A stretch of DNA of 64,000 nucleotides from Sporosarcina sp. FSL K6-2383 (GTDB lineage: Bacteria; Bacillota; Bacilli; Bacillales_A; Planococcaceae): NCBI RefSeq assembly GCF_038618305.1, contig NZ_CP152017.1:3261001-3325000 (forward strand), read 5' to 3'. This document shows, piece by piece, positions 37,960 through 47,272 of the stretch. Numbering within the stretch: position 1 is the stretch's first letter; the number at the start of each line of letters is the position of its first letter. The notes under the pieces are model-generated. The model was given only the letters and a program-made list of their open reading frames with translations. It had not been told where the DNA came from and searched no databases. The translations under genes and the position numbers were made by a program.

Positions 37960-38871
37960 TTAAAATCTCTCCTCTATTAAATCTGTATTTACCGCTACCG
38001 CTGCTTTATTTCCTTCTGCAGCTGTCAGCAGCAATGAGGAGGGTGCTGTTTGGGTATTCTCTCCGGCAACATAAATGCTTTTCTGTGTGGTACGGGTAAA
38101 ACCATCTGTGACGATTTCACCATTTTTCTGTATATCACAGCCAAGGCTTTCTGCAAATTGATTGGGACGATAATGTGATGATACGATAAATCCACCTTTT
38201 CTATTGATTTCAAGCCCTGAAGCAAATACTACTTTTTCTAGGTATCCTTCCTCGCCAACTAATCTCTCTATCGATTCAGTAATGACGGTAATTCCTTTTT
38301 CCTTCAAATCACTTTCAATATGTGGAGCTATTTGATAGCCATTAGTTGCTACGACTAAATCTCTAGACCAATGTTGAATTTTTTTCCCCATATGATAGGC
38401 TGCCTCTTCATTTTCCGCAATAACAATTAGTGGTTGATCTCTTAATTCCCATCCATCACAATACGGGCAGCTAAACAAGCTTTTGCCATAATACTGGCCG
38501 ATTTCTGGAATCTGTGGGTGGTTCTCTTGTATCCCTGTAGCTAAAATGATTTTCTCCGCAAAGTATTCATGCCCTTCAGATGTCACAATCTTAAATCGTT
38601 CGTCAGTTGTTTGTCGTGTAACCTGTAAAACAGTTTCTTTAAAAAAATGAACAGAAGGATATTTTTCCAAATCCGCCAATGCCAGATTTCTAAATTCTTC
38701 GGGCCTCACACCATCCCGTGTTAGAAAACCATGTGTTTCCTGTGTAACTCTATTTCTATTTGTCCCATTATCAAATAAGGCGACACTTCTTCGTGATCTT
38801 CCCAGTATTAAGCTCGCACTTAACCCTGAAGGTCCAGCACCTAAAATCGCACAATCAAATACCTTTTCCAC
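37960..38871 (-). CDS. Thioredoxin-reductase-like NAD(P)/FAD-dependent oxidoreductase
   Basis: Flavoprotein of about 303 residues. The FAD-binding motif is CAILGAGPSGLSASLILGR. A redox-active CPYC occurs in FSCPYCDGWELRD, an NAD-binding segment around residue 150, and GENTQTAPSSLLLTAAEGNK at the C-terminus, as in TrxB. The sequence AEGNKAAVAV is typical. The start is probably GTG at 38871, 9 bases after GGGAGG; an ATG at 38880 is too close to it. It follows an Rrf2 regulator, suggesting a redox-stress function. Confidence 0.85.
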   Translation of the reverse strand: MEKVFDCAILGAGPSGLSASLILGRSRRSVALFDNGTNRNRVTQETHGFLTRDGVRPEEFRNLALADLEKYPSVHFFKETVLQVTRQTTDERFKIVTSEGHEYFAEKIILATGIQENHPQIPEIGQYYGKSLFSCPYCDGWELRDQPLIVIAENEEAAYHMGKKIQHWSRDLVVATNGYQIAPHIESDLKEKGITVITESIERLVGEEGYLEKVVFASGLEINRKGGFIVSSHYRPNQFAESLGCDIQKNGEIVTDGFTRTTQKSIYVAGENTQTAPSSLLLTAAEGNKAAVAVNTDLIEERF

Positions 38872-38969
38872 TACTATCATCCTCCCATCTCGAATTCGCC
38901 AAAAATATCTCTTCGTTTCATCACACCTATAACAGACCCCTAATATCTGCAATTAAATGAAATAAAAGC

Positions 38970-38997
38970 GATGGAGGTCATAAGCCTCCATCTTTTA
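38970..38997 (-). terminator. Terminator at the end of the Rrf2 gene
   Basis: GATGGAGG pairs with CCTCCATC, overlapping the Rrf2 stop codon, with T-rich sequence following on the minus strand. Attenuates transcription into the oxidoreductase gene. Confidence 0.55.
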
Positions 38998-39400
38998 ATT
39001 TATAAAACTGCGCTGATTCCTTAACAAGATCAGAAATCTTTTGTTGTCGCAATTCCTCTTCCATTTTTTCTTCCGCCGACATCATTACTTTTTGAATGAG
39101 ACAATCGGGATTACCGTTCAAACAACCGTCGAATAAAGACGCCGACCCTTCAATCGCATGAATGACGTCAAGAAATGAAATGTTTTCCCAGTCCGGCGTT
39201 AGCTTATACCCACCATTGGCTCCTGGGGAAGATTCAATCATTCTTGCCTTGACCAACCTCGTTAGAATTTTAGACAAATAGGATGGTGAGATCCTTTGTT
39301 GTTCTGCCAGCTGCTGCACACTAATCCGTTGATTTGGAGAAGTAACTGCAAGATAACCCATGATGTGAAGAGCATAGTTTGTCGCTTTAGAATATTTCAT
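38978..39400 (-). CDS. Rrf2-family transcriptional regulator
   Basis: Regulator of 140 residues. The winged HTH covers residues 1-80 (ISVQQLAEQQRISPSYLSKI). A short dimerisation helix follows, with two Cys (FDGCLNGNPDCLIQKV) where Rrf2 iron-sulfur proteins carry three. The reduced set suggests a thiol or cluster-free sensor. Start ATG. A TTGACA-N18-TATTAT promoter lies upstream at 39435-39464. Same-strand downstream genes (oxidoreductase, methyltransferase) are likely targets. Confidence 0.9.
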   Translation of the reverse strand: MKYSKATNYALHIMGYLAVTSPNQRISVQQLAEQQRISPSYLSKILTRLVKARMIESSPGANGGYKLTPDWENISFLDVIHAIEGSASLFDGCLNGNPDCLIQKVMMSAEEKMEEELRQQKISDLVKESAQFYKLKDGGL

Positions 39401-39434
39401 ACGCCTTAACCTCCATTAGGGACCTTCAATATCT

Positions 39435-39464
39435 ATAATAAGTCCGGTAATGTCATTTTGTCAA
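39435..39464 (-). promoter_or_regulatory. Promoter of the Rrf2 gene
   Basis: Minus strand: TTGACA (39459-39464), 18-base spacer, TATTAT (39435-39440). Confidence 0.6.
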
Positions 39465-39571
39465 ACTTTTATGTTTGGTCGTTTGAATGGTTAATCACAA
39501 TAAGGTGATTTTATTCTCAACTCGTATTCTGTTAAGCTTCGCGCACGGACTCCCTACAATGCTACAAATGG

Positions 39572-40351
39572 CTAATTTCCGATTTTCATTTTCCGATTTA
39601 CTCTTTCTAATGTCCCTACAATACTCATCGCTGCTAAATAGCTCGTCTTTGGGTTTTCCGGAAGTGAATGATTGGTAATCGTAAATGTAGCCTCTCCAAA
39701 ATCGCCGAGGACTTCCACCTGATGTATATTCTTATCACTATGTGGATCAGCTACGAGGCACACGCTCGTCTTTTCAATCCCGATTCCAGCCAATGAAAGG
39801 ACAATGGCGACATTCATGTTTTTCGGGAATTGCTTAATTGCATCGACTGCTTTACCTTCAAATACAATCTCCGCTTCATCGATTTCCTTATCAATCAGTG
39901 AGCTGGCAGGTTTTCGGGTTGTCAACGAAACACTTGTCACCGTACCAAGAGCGTGTGCATTTTGCAATAAATCCAAACCGCCGATTGCACCAGAAGGCAA
40001 ATGCACGGAGGACTTGTACTCATTAGCAAGAGCGCTTACTTCCATCAACAATGCTTCATCCGCAAGCGCCCCAACACTGATGATCACGACATCCTTTGCC
40101 TTTATCACAGATGGCAGCAAGCTTTTCACCGCCTGGATATTTGCTGCTTCCACAACCATATCAATTTCCGAATCAAGAAATTCTTTGAGATCCGTATACA
40201 ATGACACACCAAACTCTGACTCCAACAGCTGATATTTTTCTCTGCTCCGTACCAAAACACTTTTAATTCGTAAAGTTTCATGCTGATTATGATTTAATTC
40301 TTCCAGTAAAAAATGAGCAATTGCCCCCGCACCAATTAAACCAATATTCAT
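39572..40351 (-). CDS. nadX: L-aspartate dehydrogenase (NadX-like)
   Basis: NAD(P)-dependent aspartate dehydrogenase of 259 residues. It has a Rossmann motif MNIGLIGAGAIAHFLLEEL, the family segment SVHLPSGAIGGLDLL (residues about 111-125), and MNVAIVLSLAGIG. The enzyme converts L-aspartate to oxaloacetate or iminoaspartate (NAD synthesis). I chose the ATG at 40351 behind GAGGAGG; twelve extra residues in the longer frame lack a site. No nadA or nadC is linked. It lies downstream of an operon whose enzymes could yield aspartate. Confidence 0.88.
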   Translation of the reverse strand: MNIGLIGAGAIAHFLLEELNHNQHETLRIKSVLVRSREKYQLLESEFGVSLYTDLKEFLDSEIDMVVEAANIQAVKSLLPSVIKAKDVVIISVGALADEALLMEVSALANEYKSSVHLPSGAIGGLDLLQNAHALGTVTSVSLTTRKPASSLIDKEIDEAEIVFEGKAVDAIKQFPKNMNVAIVLSLAGIGIEKTSVCLVADPHSDKNIHQVEVLGDFGEATFTITNHSLPENPKTSYLAAMSIVGTLERVNRKMKIGN

Positions 40352-40492
40352 CGTTATCCTCCTCAAAATAGTAGGTAGTGCTTTCATTATACAGGATTTT
40401 GTGAGGTGATTTTTTTGTCATTTTACACGTAGGAAAGTAAGGGCTTTAAAAAGAACACACGTTACCCGGCACCACACACTAAATAGACAACC

Positions 40493-40535
40493 ATCGGAAC
40501 GCTAACATTCCAATGGCTGTCTATATATTTTTTAT
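40493..40535 (+). terminator. Orphan terminator-like hairpin
   Basis: ATAGACA...TGTCTAT with inner CCAT/ATGG and GGAA/TTCC pairs, followed by a T-rich run on the plus strand. No plus-strand gene ends here. Flanking sequence contains GGCACC and GTGCCTGGCACC palindromes, so this may be a degenerate mobile repeat. Confidence 0.4.
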
Positions 40536-40626
40536 TTTATTGACCAAAAATAGGCGGGAGTTAGGCATTGACACCATTCATGCCCTTAGAATTGTGGCAG
40601 TGCCTGGCACCGCTCCCCCTGGAGAC

Positions 40627-41805
40627 TCAACAAATTAACTCATCTATTTCTCGCGGGTAGGTCGTTAAAACTTCACTACCGTTTTCAGTCACCACTAGGG
40701 TTTCTGAGTGTCTAAATCCGCCCAAACCTTCAACATAAATACCTGGTTCAATTGAAAAAATCATATTTTCTTCAATGATCGTGTGATCGCCTAAATCCAA
40801 AAATGGACCTTCATGATTAAGTAAACCAAGGGAATGTCCAGTATGATGTCTTGTTAAATGCGTCACATTCTGTTCACGGAAATAGGCTTGTACTTGTTCC
40901 TCGACAGAAGAGCAGGTTACACCCGGCTTAATGGCTTTAAAAGCAATTTCTTGAGCTTCATACATGATTTGAAAATACTGTTGTTGCTCTTTTGTATATT
41001 CATTCACAAACATCGTTCGTTCCAACTCGCTATGATACCCCCAAATCGCTGCATCCGCGCCTGTCACTAACGTATCACCGTTTCTTAACGTCAAATTTGA
41101 CGTGACGGCATGTGGGAATGCGGACATAGGTCCAATTTGGCCTCTAAATACAATATAAGCTGTTGGCCCATGAGGAAGAAATTCAGGTCCTAATGCCTGA
41201 AGCATCGCCTCTGTCGCCTCGATGGAAGCCCTATTGGTGATTTCAATTTCATTTGCTCCATCTTTAGAGTATTTTTGCAATAACTCATGGGTTAATGTGG
41301 TCCACTTAATAGACTCTTTAATTAAAGCAATTTCATTATCCGATTTCACATATCTCATTTCTTCAAGAACCCTGCTGACCGATTGCCAGGAGTAATCTGC
41401 AAGTAAATCTGTCAAGCTTGGTCCGTGATAACCACTTGGCGATCCGTAGCCATTGCTATCAAATCCAAAAGTTTTTATCCCCTTATTTTGCTCAAGAAAT
41501 AGCTCTTTCAAATAAAGCATCGGGTGCTTTAAACCAGGATATTCCGGATAAGATTTTACATGGTCAACGAGTGCAAAGGCCTCGGCATGTTCCAATTCCA
41601 AACGCGGGACAAGCAAAGTAAAACGAGCATCTTCATTTACAATAAGCGCAATCGGCCGTTCGGAAGTCCAAAAGTGAAAACCCGTCAAATAAAAAATATT
41701 GACATTTGAAAACAACACAGCTCCTTCAACATTTTGAGACTTAATTTTCTCAATAAACCGCTTCTGCCTTTGATGCAATTCACTTTTCGGTATCGATAAA
41801 ATCAC
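40627..41805 (-). CDS. M24-family (pita-bread) hydrolase, metal site altered
   Basis: Protein of 392 residues with a creatinase-type N-terminal domain (about 10-150) and a C-terminal M24 pita-bread domain. The canonical metal ligands (Asp, Asp, His, Glu, Glu) are mostly changed: the first Asp position reads VTGAD, the second is Glu in GYHSELERTM, the His remains in HHTGHSLG, IEPGIY keeps one Glu, and the last is GFRHSE instead of RIED. This resembles creatinase and ectoine hydrolase more than a true aminopeptidase. GTG start behind AAGGAGG, with a 4-base overlap with the ATPase gene. Last gene of the operon. Confidence 0.85.
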   Translation of the reverse strand: MILSIPKSELHQRQKRFIEKIKSQNVEGAVLFSNVNIFYLTGFHFWTSERPIALIVNEDARFTLLVPRLELEHAEAFALVDHVKSYPEYPGLKHPMLYLKELFLEQNKGIKTFGFDSNGYGSPSGYHGPSLTDLLADYSWQSVSRVLEEMRYVKSDNEIALIKESIKWTTLTHELLQKYSKDGANEIEITNRASIEATEAMLQALGPEFLPHGPTAYIVFRGQIGPMSAFPHAVTSNLTLRNGDTLVTGADAAIWGYHSELERTMFVNEYTKEQQQYFQIMYEAQEIAFKAIKPGVTCSSVEEQVQAYFREQNVTHLTRHHTGHSLGLLNHEGPFLDLGDHTIIEENMIFSIEPGIYVEGLGGFRHSETLVVTENGSEVLTTYPREIDELIC

Positions 41806-42806
41806 TGGAGTTCCTCCTTATCTGTTGTGTATAAATGACACGCCACATACTGATCCGGTTCCGATTCAAGTAGTTCAGGAATGTCTACTTTGCAACGATC
41901 CATGGCAAATGGGCATCGCGTATGAAACGAGCAACCTGAAGGAGGATTCGCGGGATTTGGTACATCACCTTTTAAAATAATCCGTTCTTTTTTAGCTTTT
42001 GGGTCAACCTCGGGAACTGCTGAAATGAGTGCCTGCGTATAGGGATGCAATGCATTTTTAAATAGGTTTTCAGTTGTCGATATTTCCACAACTTTCCCCA
42101 AATACATCACAAGAACCCGGTCTGAAATATGCTGAACGACGGACAAATCATGGGTAATAAACAAATAAGTCAAGCCAAATTCATCTTGTAAATCTTTTAA
42201 TAAGTTAATGACTTGTGCCTGGACAGAAATATCTAATGCCGAAACAGGCTCATCTGCAACAATCACCCTCGGATTTAGAACAAGCGCCCGAGCAATTCCA
42301 ATCCGCTGGCGCTGTCCCCCGCTAAATTCATGTGGATATCGCTCGGCATACGTTTCATTTAAGCCAACCGCATTTAACAAGTCAGTGATTTTTTCTTTTC
42401 GTTCTTTTTTACTTCCAATTTTATGAACTTTTAACGGTTCCAGCAAAGTTCTCCCGATCGTCCATTTCGGATTCAAACTTGCATAAGGATCTTGAAATAC
42501 CATTTGAATGTCTCTTCTAACCTTTTTGAGCTCTTTACCAGTTAGAGAATCAATTCTTCTTCCATCCATTTCAATAGTACCTTCTGTTTTCTGTAAAAGT
42601 TGAATGATCACCCGAGCCATTGTCGATTTCCCACAACCGCTCTCTCCAACAATGCCTAAAGTTTCTCCTTTAAACACTTCAAAACTTACACCGTCCACTG
42701 CCCTTACCGCTGTGCTTCCCTTCGATAAGACCTTATTTTTGATTGGAAAATGCTTCTTTAAATCGGTTACCTGCAGTATGACTTCTTTGGTTCCTCCTTT
42801 TGTCAT
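41802..42806 (-). CDS. Oligopeptide ABC importer ATPase, DppF/OppF type
   Basis: ATPase of 334 residues: Walker [10 protein letters not shown], signature FSGGQRQRIGIARAL, Walker B VIVADEPVSALD, and the C-terminal oligopeptide/dipeptide domain with Cys-rich GCSFHTRCPFAMDRC. The ATG at 42806 lies one base after the stop of the preceding ATPase; GGAG is 9 bases upstream. Part of a full Dpp-like importer with DppA, B, C and D types in this operon. Confidence 0.93.
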   Translation of the reverse strand: MTKGGTKEVILQVTDLKKHFPIKNKVLSKGSTAVRAVDGVSFEVFKGETLGIVGESGCGKSTMARVIIQLLQKTEGTIEMDGRRIDSLTGKELKKVRRDIQMVFQDPYASLNPKWTIGRTLLEPLKVHKIGSKKERKEKITDLLNAVGLNETYAERYPHEFSGGQRQRIGIARALVLNPRVIVADEPVSALDISVQAQVINLLKDLQDEFGLTYLFITHDLSVVQHISDRVLVMYLGKVVEISTTENLFKNALHPYTQALISAVPEVDPKAKKERIILKGDVPNPANPPSGCSFHTRCPFAMDRCKVDIPELLESEPDQYVACHLYTTDKEELQ

Positions 42807-42807
42807 C

Positions 42808-43788
42808 TTAAACGACTCCTTCTTTTTCAAACAACCAGCACGCCACTTCACTTTCAGTATTCCTCACGAAAGTCGGAGGCTGTTGCTCCCTGCATTTATC
42901 CATTGCAAAAGGGCATCTATCTGCAAATCGGCAACCCTTTCCCCAAAGTTTAGGGGGTGGAACTTGACCGGATATATAGGGAAGTCTTGACTGCGGGGTT
43001 GCATTTTTAGGCAACGAGGCTAGCAATCCTTTTGTGTAGGGATGCTGTGGGTTCTCCAAGACATTTTCCACATTTCCACTTTCCACAATTCGCCCCGCAT
43101 ACATGACCAAAACTCTTTCACAAGCTTCAGATACCACACCCAAATCATGTGTAATTAAGATCATTGCCATATTACTTTTTTGTTGCAATTCTTTTAGTAA
43201 TTCTAGGATTTGAGCTTGAATTGTAACATCCAAAGCCGTCGTTGGCTCATCCGCAATCAATACTTTTGGTCGACAAGCAATCGCTATTGCGATCATGACT
43301 CTTTGCCTCATACCCCCAGACAATTGGTGTGGATAACTGTTCGCAATTTCTTCGGCTCTTCCGATTCCCACCTGCTCAAGCAGATTAATAATCACCGAAT
43401 ATCTCTGTGCTTTACTCAGTGTTCCATGAATTTTAAGCGATTCCCCAATTTGATCTCCTACCTTATAAACAGGATTTAAAGAGGTCATCGGCTCTTGGAA
43501 AATCATTGATATATCCTTGCCCCTGATTTTCCGAAACTCTTTATTGCTTAACTTACCAAGATCCATATCATCGAACAGAATCGAATCCGCCGTTACTTCG
43601 CCAGGCGGCTTGACCAGTCCCATAATCGAGAGGGATGTTAGGCTTTTCCCACATCCCGATTCTCCAACAATTCCAAGCGTTTCCCCCTCATAAACTTCAA
43701 AGGAAATATTATCTACGGTTACAGTCAATTCTTTTTTATTTCTAAAACTTGTAGATAAATTCTTAACGTCTAATATTTTTCGTTTCAA
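42808..43788 (-). CDS. Oligopeptide ABC importer ATPase, DppD/OppD type
   Basis: ATPase of 326 residues: Walker [10 protein letters not shown], signature [15 protein letters not shown], Walker [14 protein letters not shown], and a C-terminal Cys-rich segment [16 protein letters not shown] chose the TTG at 43788 ([11 protein letters not shown]), 8 bases after AGGAG; the GTG at 43797 is too close to the ribosome site. It pairs with the next ATPase as a heterodimer. Confidence 0.92.
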   Translation of the reverse strand: MKRKILDVKNLSTSFRNKKELTVTVDNISFEVYEGETLGIVGESGCGKSLTSLSIMGLVKPPGEVTADSILFDDMDLGKLSNKEFRKIRGKDISMIFQEPMTSLNPVYKVGDQIGESLKIHGTLSKAQRYSVIINLLEQVGIGRAEEIANSYPHQLSGGMRQRVMIAIAIACRPKVLIADEPTTALDVTIQAQILELLKELQQKSNMAMILITHDLGVVSEACERVLVMYAGRIVESGNVENVLENPQHPYTKGLLASLPKNATPQSRLPYISGQVPPPKLWGKGCRFADRCPFAMDKCREQQPPTFVRNTESEVACWLFEKEGVV

Positions 43789-43818
43789 ATTTATCACTCC
43801 TTGAACGCAAGATTGTTT

Positions 43819-45120
43819 TTATAGTAGGGCATCCAAACTGCTGTCCATCAACTTCACAAGAACATTTATTTCCTGATCACCATGCGCTAAGGAAATAGCA
43901 TGATGCAGTAAATAATTTCCTGAACAAAATACACCTTTTTCTCCAAGTGCTGCTGTAAATTTTTGATAAGCATCCTTATTCGCAACCGCGGCTTCTCTAT
44001 AGTTTCTTGGTGCTTTTTCAGAGAAGTACCAATGGAAATGGCCACCTTTACCAACCATATTCGCTGCTATATTTTTATTTTTTGCACTCTCATTAAATTT
44101 ACTAATGAGTGTTTCAGTCCGTGCATCCAACACTTGCAGTACATTCTTCTTCTCATATACCTCCATGAAAGCCAGTGAGGCTGCCATGGAAACTTGGTGT
44201 CCATTATACGTTCCTACGAATGAACAAGAACCCGGTCCAGGGGCAGATTTACCCATAACTTCTGCTTTCCCTGCCACCGCTGCTAAAGGATAGCCATTAC
44301 TGATTGCCTTACCGAAAGTGGACAAGTCGGGTGTTACTCCGTAACGAAGTTGTGCTCCGCCTTTCGATTCTCTAAAGCCCGTTAATAATTCATCGAAAAC
44401 TAAAGCGATATTATACGTTGTGCATAAATCCCTGAGTGCCTGTAAATATGCTTTATCCGCGGGAATATAGCCAATGTCAATCATTGTAGGCTCGATAATT
44501 AAAGCCGCTATCCGATGATGGTTTTCTGCAAGTAATTTTTCCGTCACTTCAATATTGTTGAATGGAAGGACAAGCGTACTTTCTACGGAAGCTTGATCTA
44601 AGCCAAGTGAACCCGGTAGAGATTTGGGATTTGTTTCATCTCCCGCAATATCCAACGGTGGCCAAGTGCTTACGTTAACAGCGTCATGCCAACCATTATA
44701 TGCACCTTCAATTACTGCAATGTTTGTCTTTCCTGTATACGTGCGTGCAATCCTTATAGCATGCATGACAGCTTCCGTGCCTGTATTTGTATATTTAACT
44801 TGATCGGCCGTTGTCACTAGGTCCAAAAATTTCTTAGCTGTTTTCACGCTGATTTCCGTTTCCACTCCTGTAACAATACCCGACTTCAAGTAATCTCCTA
44901 GTAAATCATTAAAATCTTTATTCGCATGGCCCAAAATGACAGCACCATTTCCCATAATAATGTCCAAATACTTATTATCATCAACGTCAGTCATATAAGC
45001 GCCGTTTGCAGTTTTAAAGTAAATTGGATGCGGTTGGCGAAATCTACTATTTGAATGAACTCCTCCTGGTACAAACGTCTTAATATCGTTATATATCTTT
45101 TCTGAGTTTATTAGTTTCAT
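43819..45120 (-). CDS. Class III aminotransferase, glutamate-1-semialdehyde aminotransferase-like
   Basis: PLP enzyme of 433 residues. Family features: PGGVHSNSRFRQPHP near the N-terminus, TNTGTEAVMHAIRIARTYTG (phosphate-binding), LVFDELLTGFRESKGG and the PLP lysine in STFGKAISNGYPLAAVAG. It is not linked to haem synthesis genes, so it is more likely a catabolic omega-aminotransferase or aminomutase. The ATG at 45120 follows GAGGAGAATTGTA. It lies between the DUF885 peptidase and ATPase genes of the importer operon. Confidence 0.88.
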   Translation of the reverse strand: MKLINSEKIYNDIKTFVPGGVHSNSRFRQPHPIYFKTANGAYMTDVDDNKYLDIIMGNGAVILGHANKDFNDLLGDYLKSGIVTGVETEISVKTAKKFLDLVTTADQVKYTNTGTEAVMHAIRIARTYTGKTNIAVIEGAYNGWHDAVNVSTWPPLDIAGDETNPKSLPGSLGLDQASVESTLVLPFNNIEVTEKLLAENHHRIAALIIEPTMIDIGYIPADKAYLQALRDLCTTYNIALVFDELLTGFRESKGGAQLRYGVTPDLSTFGKAISNGYPLAAVAGKAEVMGKSAPGPGSCSFVGTYNGHQVSMAASLAFMEVYEKKNVLQVLDARTETLISKFNESAKNKNIAANMVGKGGHFHWYFSEKAPRNYREAAVANKDAYQKFTAALGEKGVFCSGNYLLHHAISLAHGDQEINVLVKLMDSSLDALL

Positions 45121-45131
45121 TACAATTCTCC

Positions 45132-46331
45132 TCATCTAAACAATTTTAATTCATCTGTCGTCAGCATATTATGATACAAAAATTCAAAGTATCTTTGTTT
45201 TTGCTCATTACTAATTTGCTTAAAAGATTCACGCACACCCTCATATCCTCGGAAATAAGAATAGATAAAAGGTCCACGAAGTGGATGTTTGATAAACCTC
45301 ATTCTTGATTCAATCCACTCTTCTTGTCCAAAAGCAAAGTTACGTAGAAAACTAGCAACTTCAGTTGGGTCCTTCTGTAATTCATTCAATTGATACGAAG
45401 AGTTCATGCCTGCAACAGACTTAATCGTCTGTACAATCTCCCCGATTTCATCATTGATTGTATGGTTCCAGTCAATAAAATCCATACCATTATCACCGAT
45501 GCCTTCAAAAATTGGACTGGATGCCGTATTTGTTATGACTAACGCAGCGTCTGCAGGAACATTTCCTTTTAAATACTGGGATTCTCTTATATGCATATGT
45601 GTTGTATGACCTGGAAACACCTCATGTGTAGCTAAGTGCTTTAAAGATTCATATGTGTATTCCAAATCGCCGTTAATAATCATTGTTTCATTGACATAAT
45701 CGCAATAGGCACTGTAGGGGACATCGTGAACAATTTTCACCTTCACTTGAACACTTTCCACTTCGGGAAACATCTTCTCCATTACATCTACCTTCGCCAT
45801 TTCCAATAATGTATTTAAAGTCGATTCGATTTCTTCTGTAGGAATGAGTCGATCTTGTTTCCACTTCATATAATTCGAGTGGACATCTTCCGTAAGACCA
45901 ATCTTTTTAAATTTTTCCTGTAGGGTAAAATGCAATAACCCGGCTTGCGTGGTTGTCCAAGGATTTTCATTGACGTATAGAAACTCCCTGACCTGCCTAC
46001 GAAAATCAAATTTTTCATTACTTGACCATTTGACTAAGCTAATTAGGCTATTGATCTGCTTCATCATATAGAAGCTTCTTATTTCACTGTTTAGTTTTTT
46101 ATATTCATTTTTTAATTCTTCCAAGTCAAAAATAATTTCCGCTGTATTAGAATAGACCTTCGGTGTGATTGTCGTTAAATTAATGGGAACTAGACCTTCA
46201 TCATTCAATACCGCGTCTGTTCCACTTGTATTGTTCGCTTTAAAATAATCATCCAATCCCTGAACAATACGGACATACCTTTCACTGGCAATGAAATCCG
46301 ATGATTCATATTTAATAAGCGGCATACTCAT
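45132..46331 (-). CDS. DUF885-type putative zinc metallopeptidase
   Basis: Protein of 399 residues without signal peptide, mostly helical. The motif HEVFPGHTTHMH near residue 235 matches the HExxPGH zinc-site signature of DUF885 proteins, which resemble M32-like carboxypeptidases. Later Glu-containing helices (FEGIGDNGMDF) could supply the third ligand. It is shorter than the usual roughly 550 residues. It overlaps the deacylase gene stop by four bases (ATGA). Cytoplasmic hydrolase acting on the imported compound is an inference from context. Confidence 0.75.
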   Translation of the reverse strand: MSMPLIKYESSDFIASERYVRIVQGLDDYFKANNTSGTDAVLNDEGLVPINLTTITPKVYSNTAEIIFDLEELKNEYKKLNSEIRSFYMMKQINSLISLVKWSSNEKFDFRRQVREFLYVNENPWTTTQAGLLHFTLQEKFKKIGLTEDVHSNYMKWKQDRLIPTEEIESTLNTLLEMAKVDVMEKMFPEVESVQVKVKIVHDVPYSAYCDYVNETMIINGDLEYTYESLKHLATHEVFPGHTTHMHIRESQYLKGNVPADAALVITNTASSPIFEGIGDNGMDFIDWNHTINDEIGEIVQTIKSVAGMNSSYQLNELQKDPTEVASFLRNFAFGQEEWIESRMRFIKHPLRGPFIYSYFRGYEGVRESFKQISNEQKQRYFEFLYHNMLTTDELKLFR

Positions 46332-47257
46332 GCTTTTGGCTCCGCTGTTTCCAAATTACCGATCATATAGCCATAATCTCCAGGATTTACTTTGCCAATC
46401 AGCCCTCTCATTAGAACAACGATATTTCTTTCATATGGGGTTTTTATGGTTTCAATTAAGTCAAATGTTTTCGGATTATATATATTACAAAGAACTTGCT
46501 GTCCTTTAATTTCCTGACCAACTGCTTCAAAATCAAATTCAGGCACCAGCATTCCTCCATTTTTCGGGCGAATAATTGTAATTTCTGAAAGGACAACCTG
46601 ATCCTCTCTCTTCTCAGCTGTGCCTGGAATCATCTGAAGATGTTTGAGGCAATTCACAATTCCTTGCACGCCTCTTTCAACATGCTCGTTATAATTCGGT
46701 CCACCACCAATTTCAACGGTTACGCTCGGAACACCTTTAGCCACTGTGTATGTTGCCGTTGTCCCCTCATAAATATCTGTCGGACGATAAAGAAGAGGAA
46801 AGTTAAACGCTCTCGATAACGCTTCATCGTTTTGAATATATACGTAATCGACAATCGGAACGGCTCCACCTGCATGTAGATCAATGTAGTGATCTACTTT
46901 GTCCAAAAAGTTCTTCGTAATACTATGTGCTAGGATTTCACTTGACCACCCATCTTCTTTACCTGGGAATAGTCGATTTAAATTATTCATATCTAGTGGC
47001 GTATTTCTTGTTAACGATTCAAAAGCTAATGAATTGGCTACGGGTAATAACATAATTGTGCCGCTTAACTCGGACTCATCTATTTGATTATAAATTCGTC
47101 TAATAATCTCAGCGCCAATGATTTCATCCCCATGTATAACTGCTGAAATTCCTAAAACCGGACCTGGCTTCTCTCCAACGATTGTATGGATCGGCAATGT
47201 CACTTTCTCGCCATTCGATAAATGTGTTACGAAAATTTCCTCGTATGTTCTTCCCAT
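46328..47257 (-). CDS. Succinylglutamate desuccinylase/aspartoacylase-family (M14) deacylase
   Basis: Zinc hydrolase of 309 residues. The metal-binding HGDE occurs in ISAVIHGDEIIGAEII, and the second His in DHYIDLHAGG. VTVEIGGGPNYNEHVERG holds the catalytic Glu region. A beta-rich C-terminal domain follows. Family members remove acyl groups from amino acids; the ectoine-pathway deacetylase DoeB belongs here. I chose the ATG at 47257 after GAGGAAG. Cotranscribed with the importer. Confidence 0.88.
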   Translation of the reverse strand: MGRTYEEIFVTHLSNGEKVTLPIHTIVGEKPGPVLGISAVIHGDEIIGAEIIRRIYNQIDESELSGTIMLLPVANSLAFESLTRNTPLDMNNLNRLFPGKEDGWSSEILAHSITKNFLDKVDHYIDLHAGGAVPIVDYVYIQNDEALSRAFNFPLLYRPTDIYEGTTATYTVAKGVPSVTVEIGGGPNYNEHVERGVQGIVNCLKHLQMIPGTAEKREDQVVLSEITIIRPKNGGMLVPEFDFEAVGQEIKGQQVLCNIYNPKTFDLIETIKTPYERNIVVLMRGLIGKVNPGDYGYMIGNLETAEPKA

Positions 47258-47272
47258 GTTCAACTTCCTCTC

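Noticed and set aside
43819-45120. hemL of haem synthesis
   Set aside because: Family resemblance to glutamate-1-semialdehyde aminotransferase is clear, but the gene is embedded in an importer operon with amide hydrolases and no hem genes are near.
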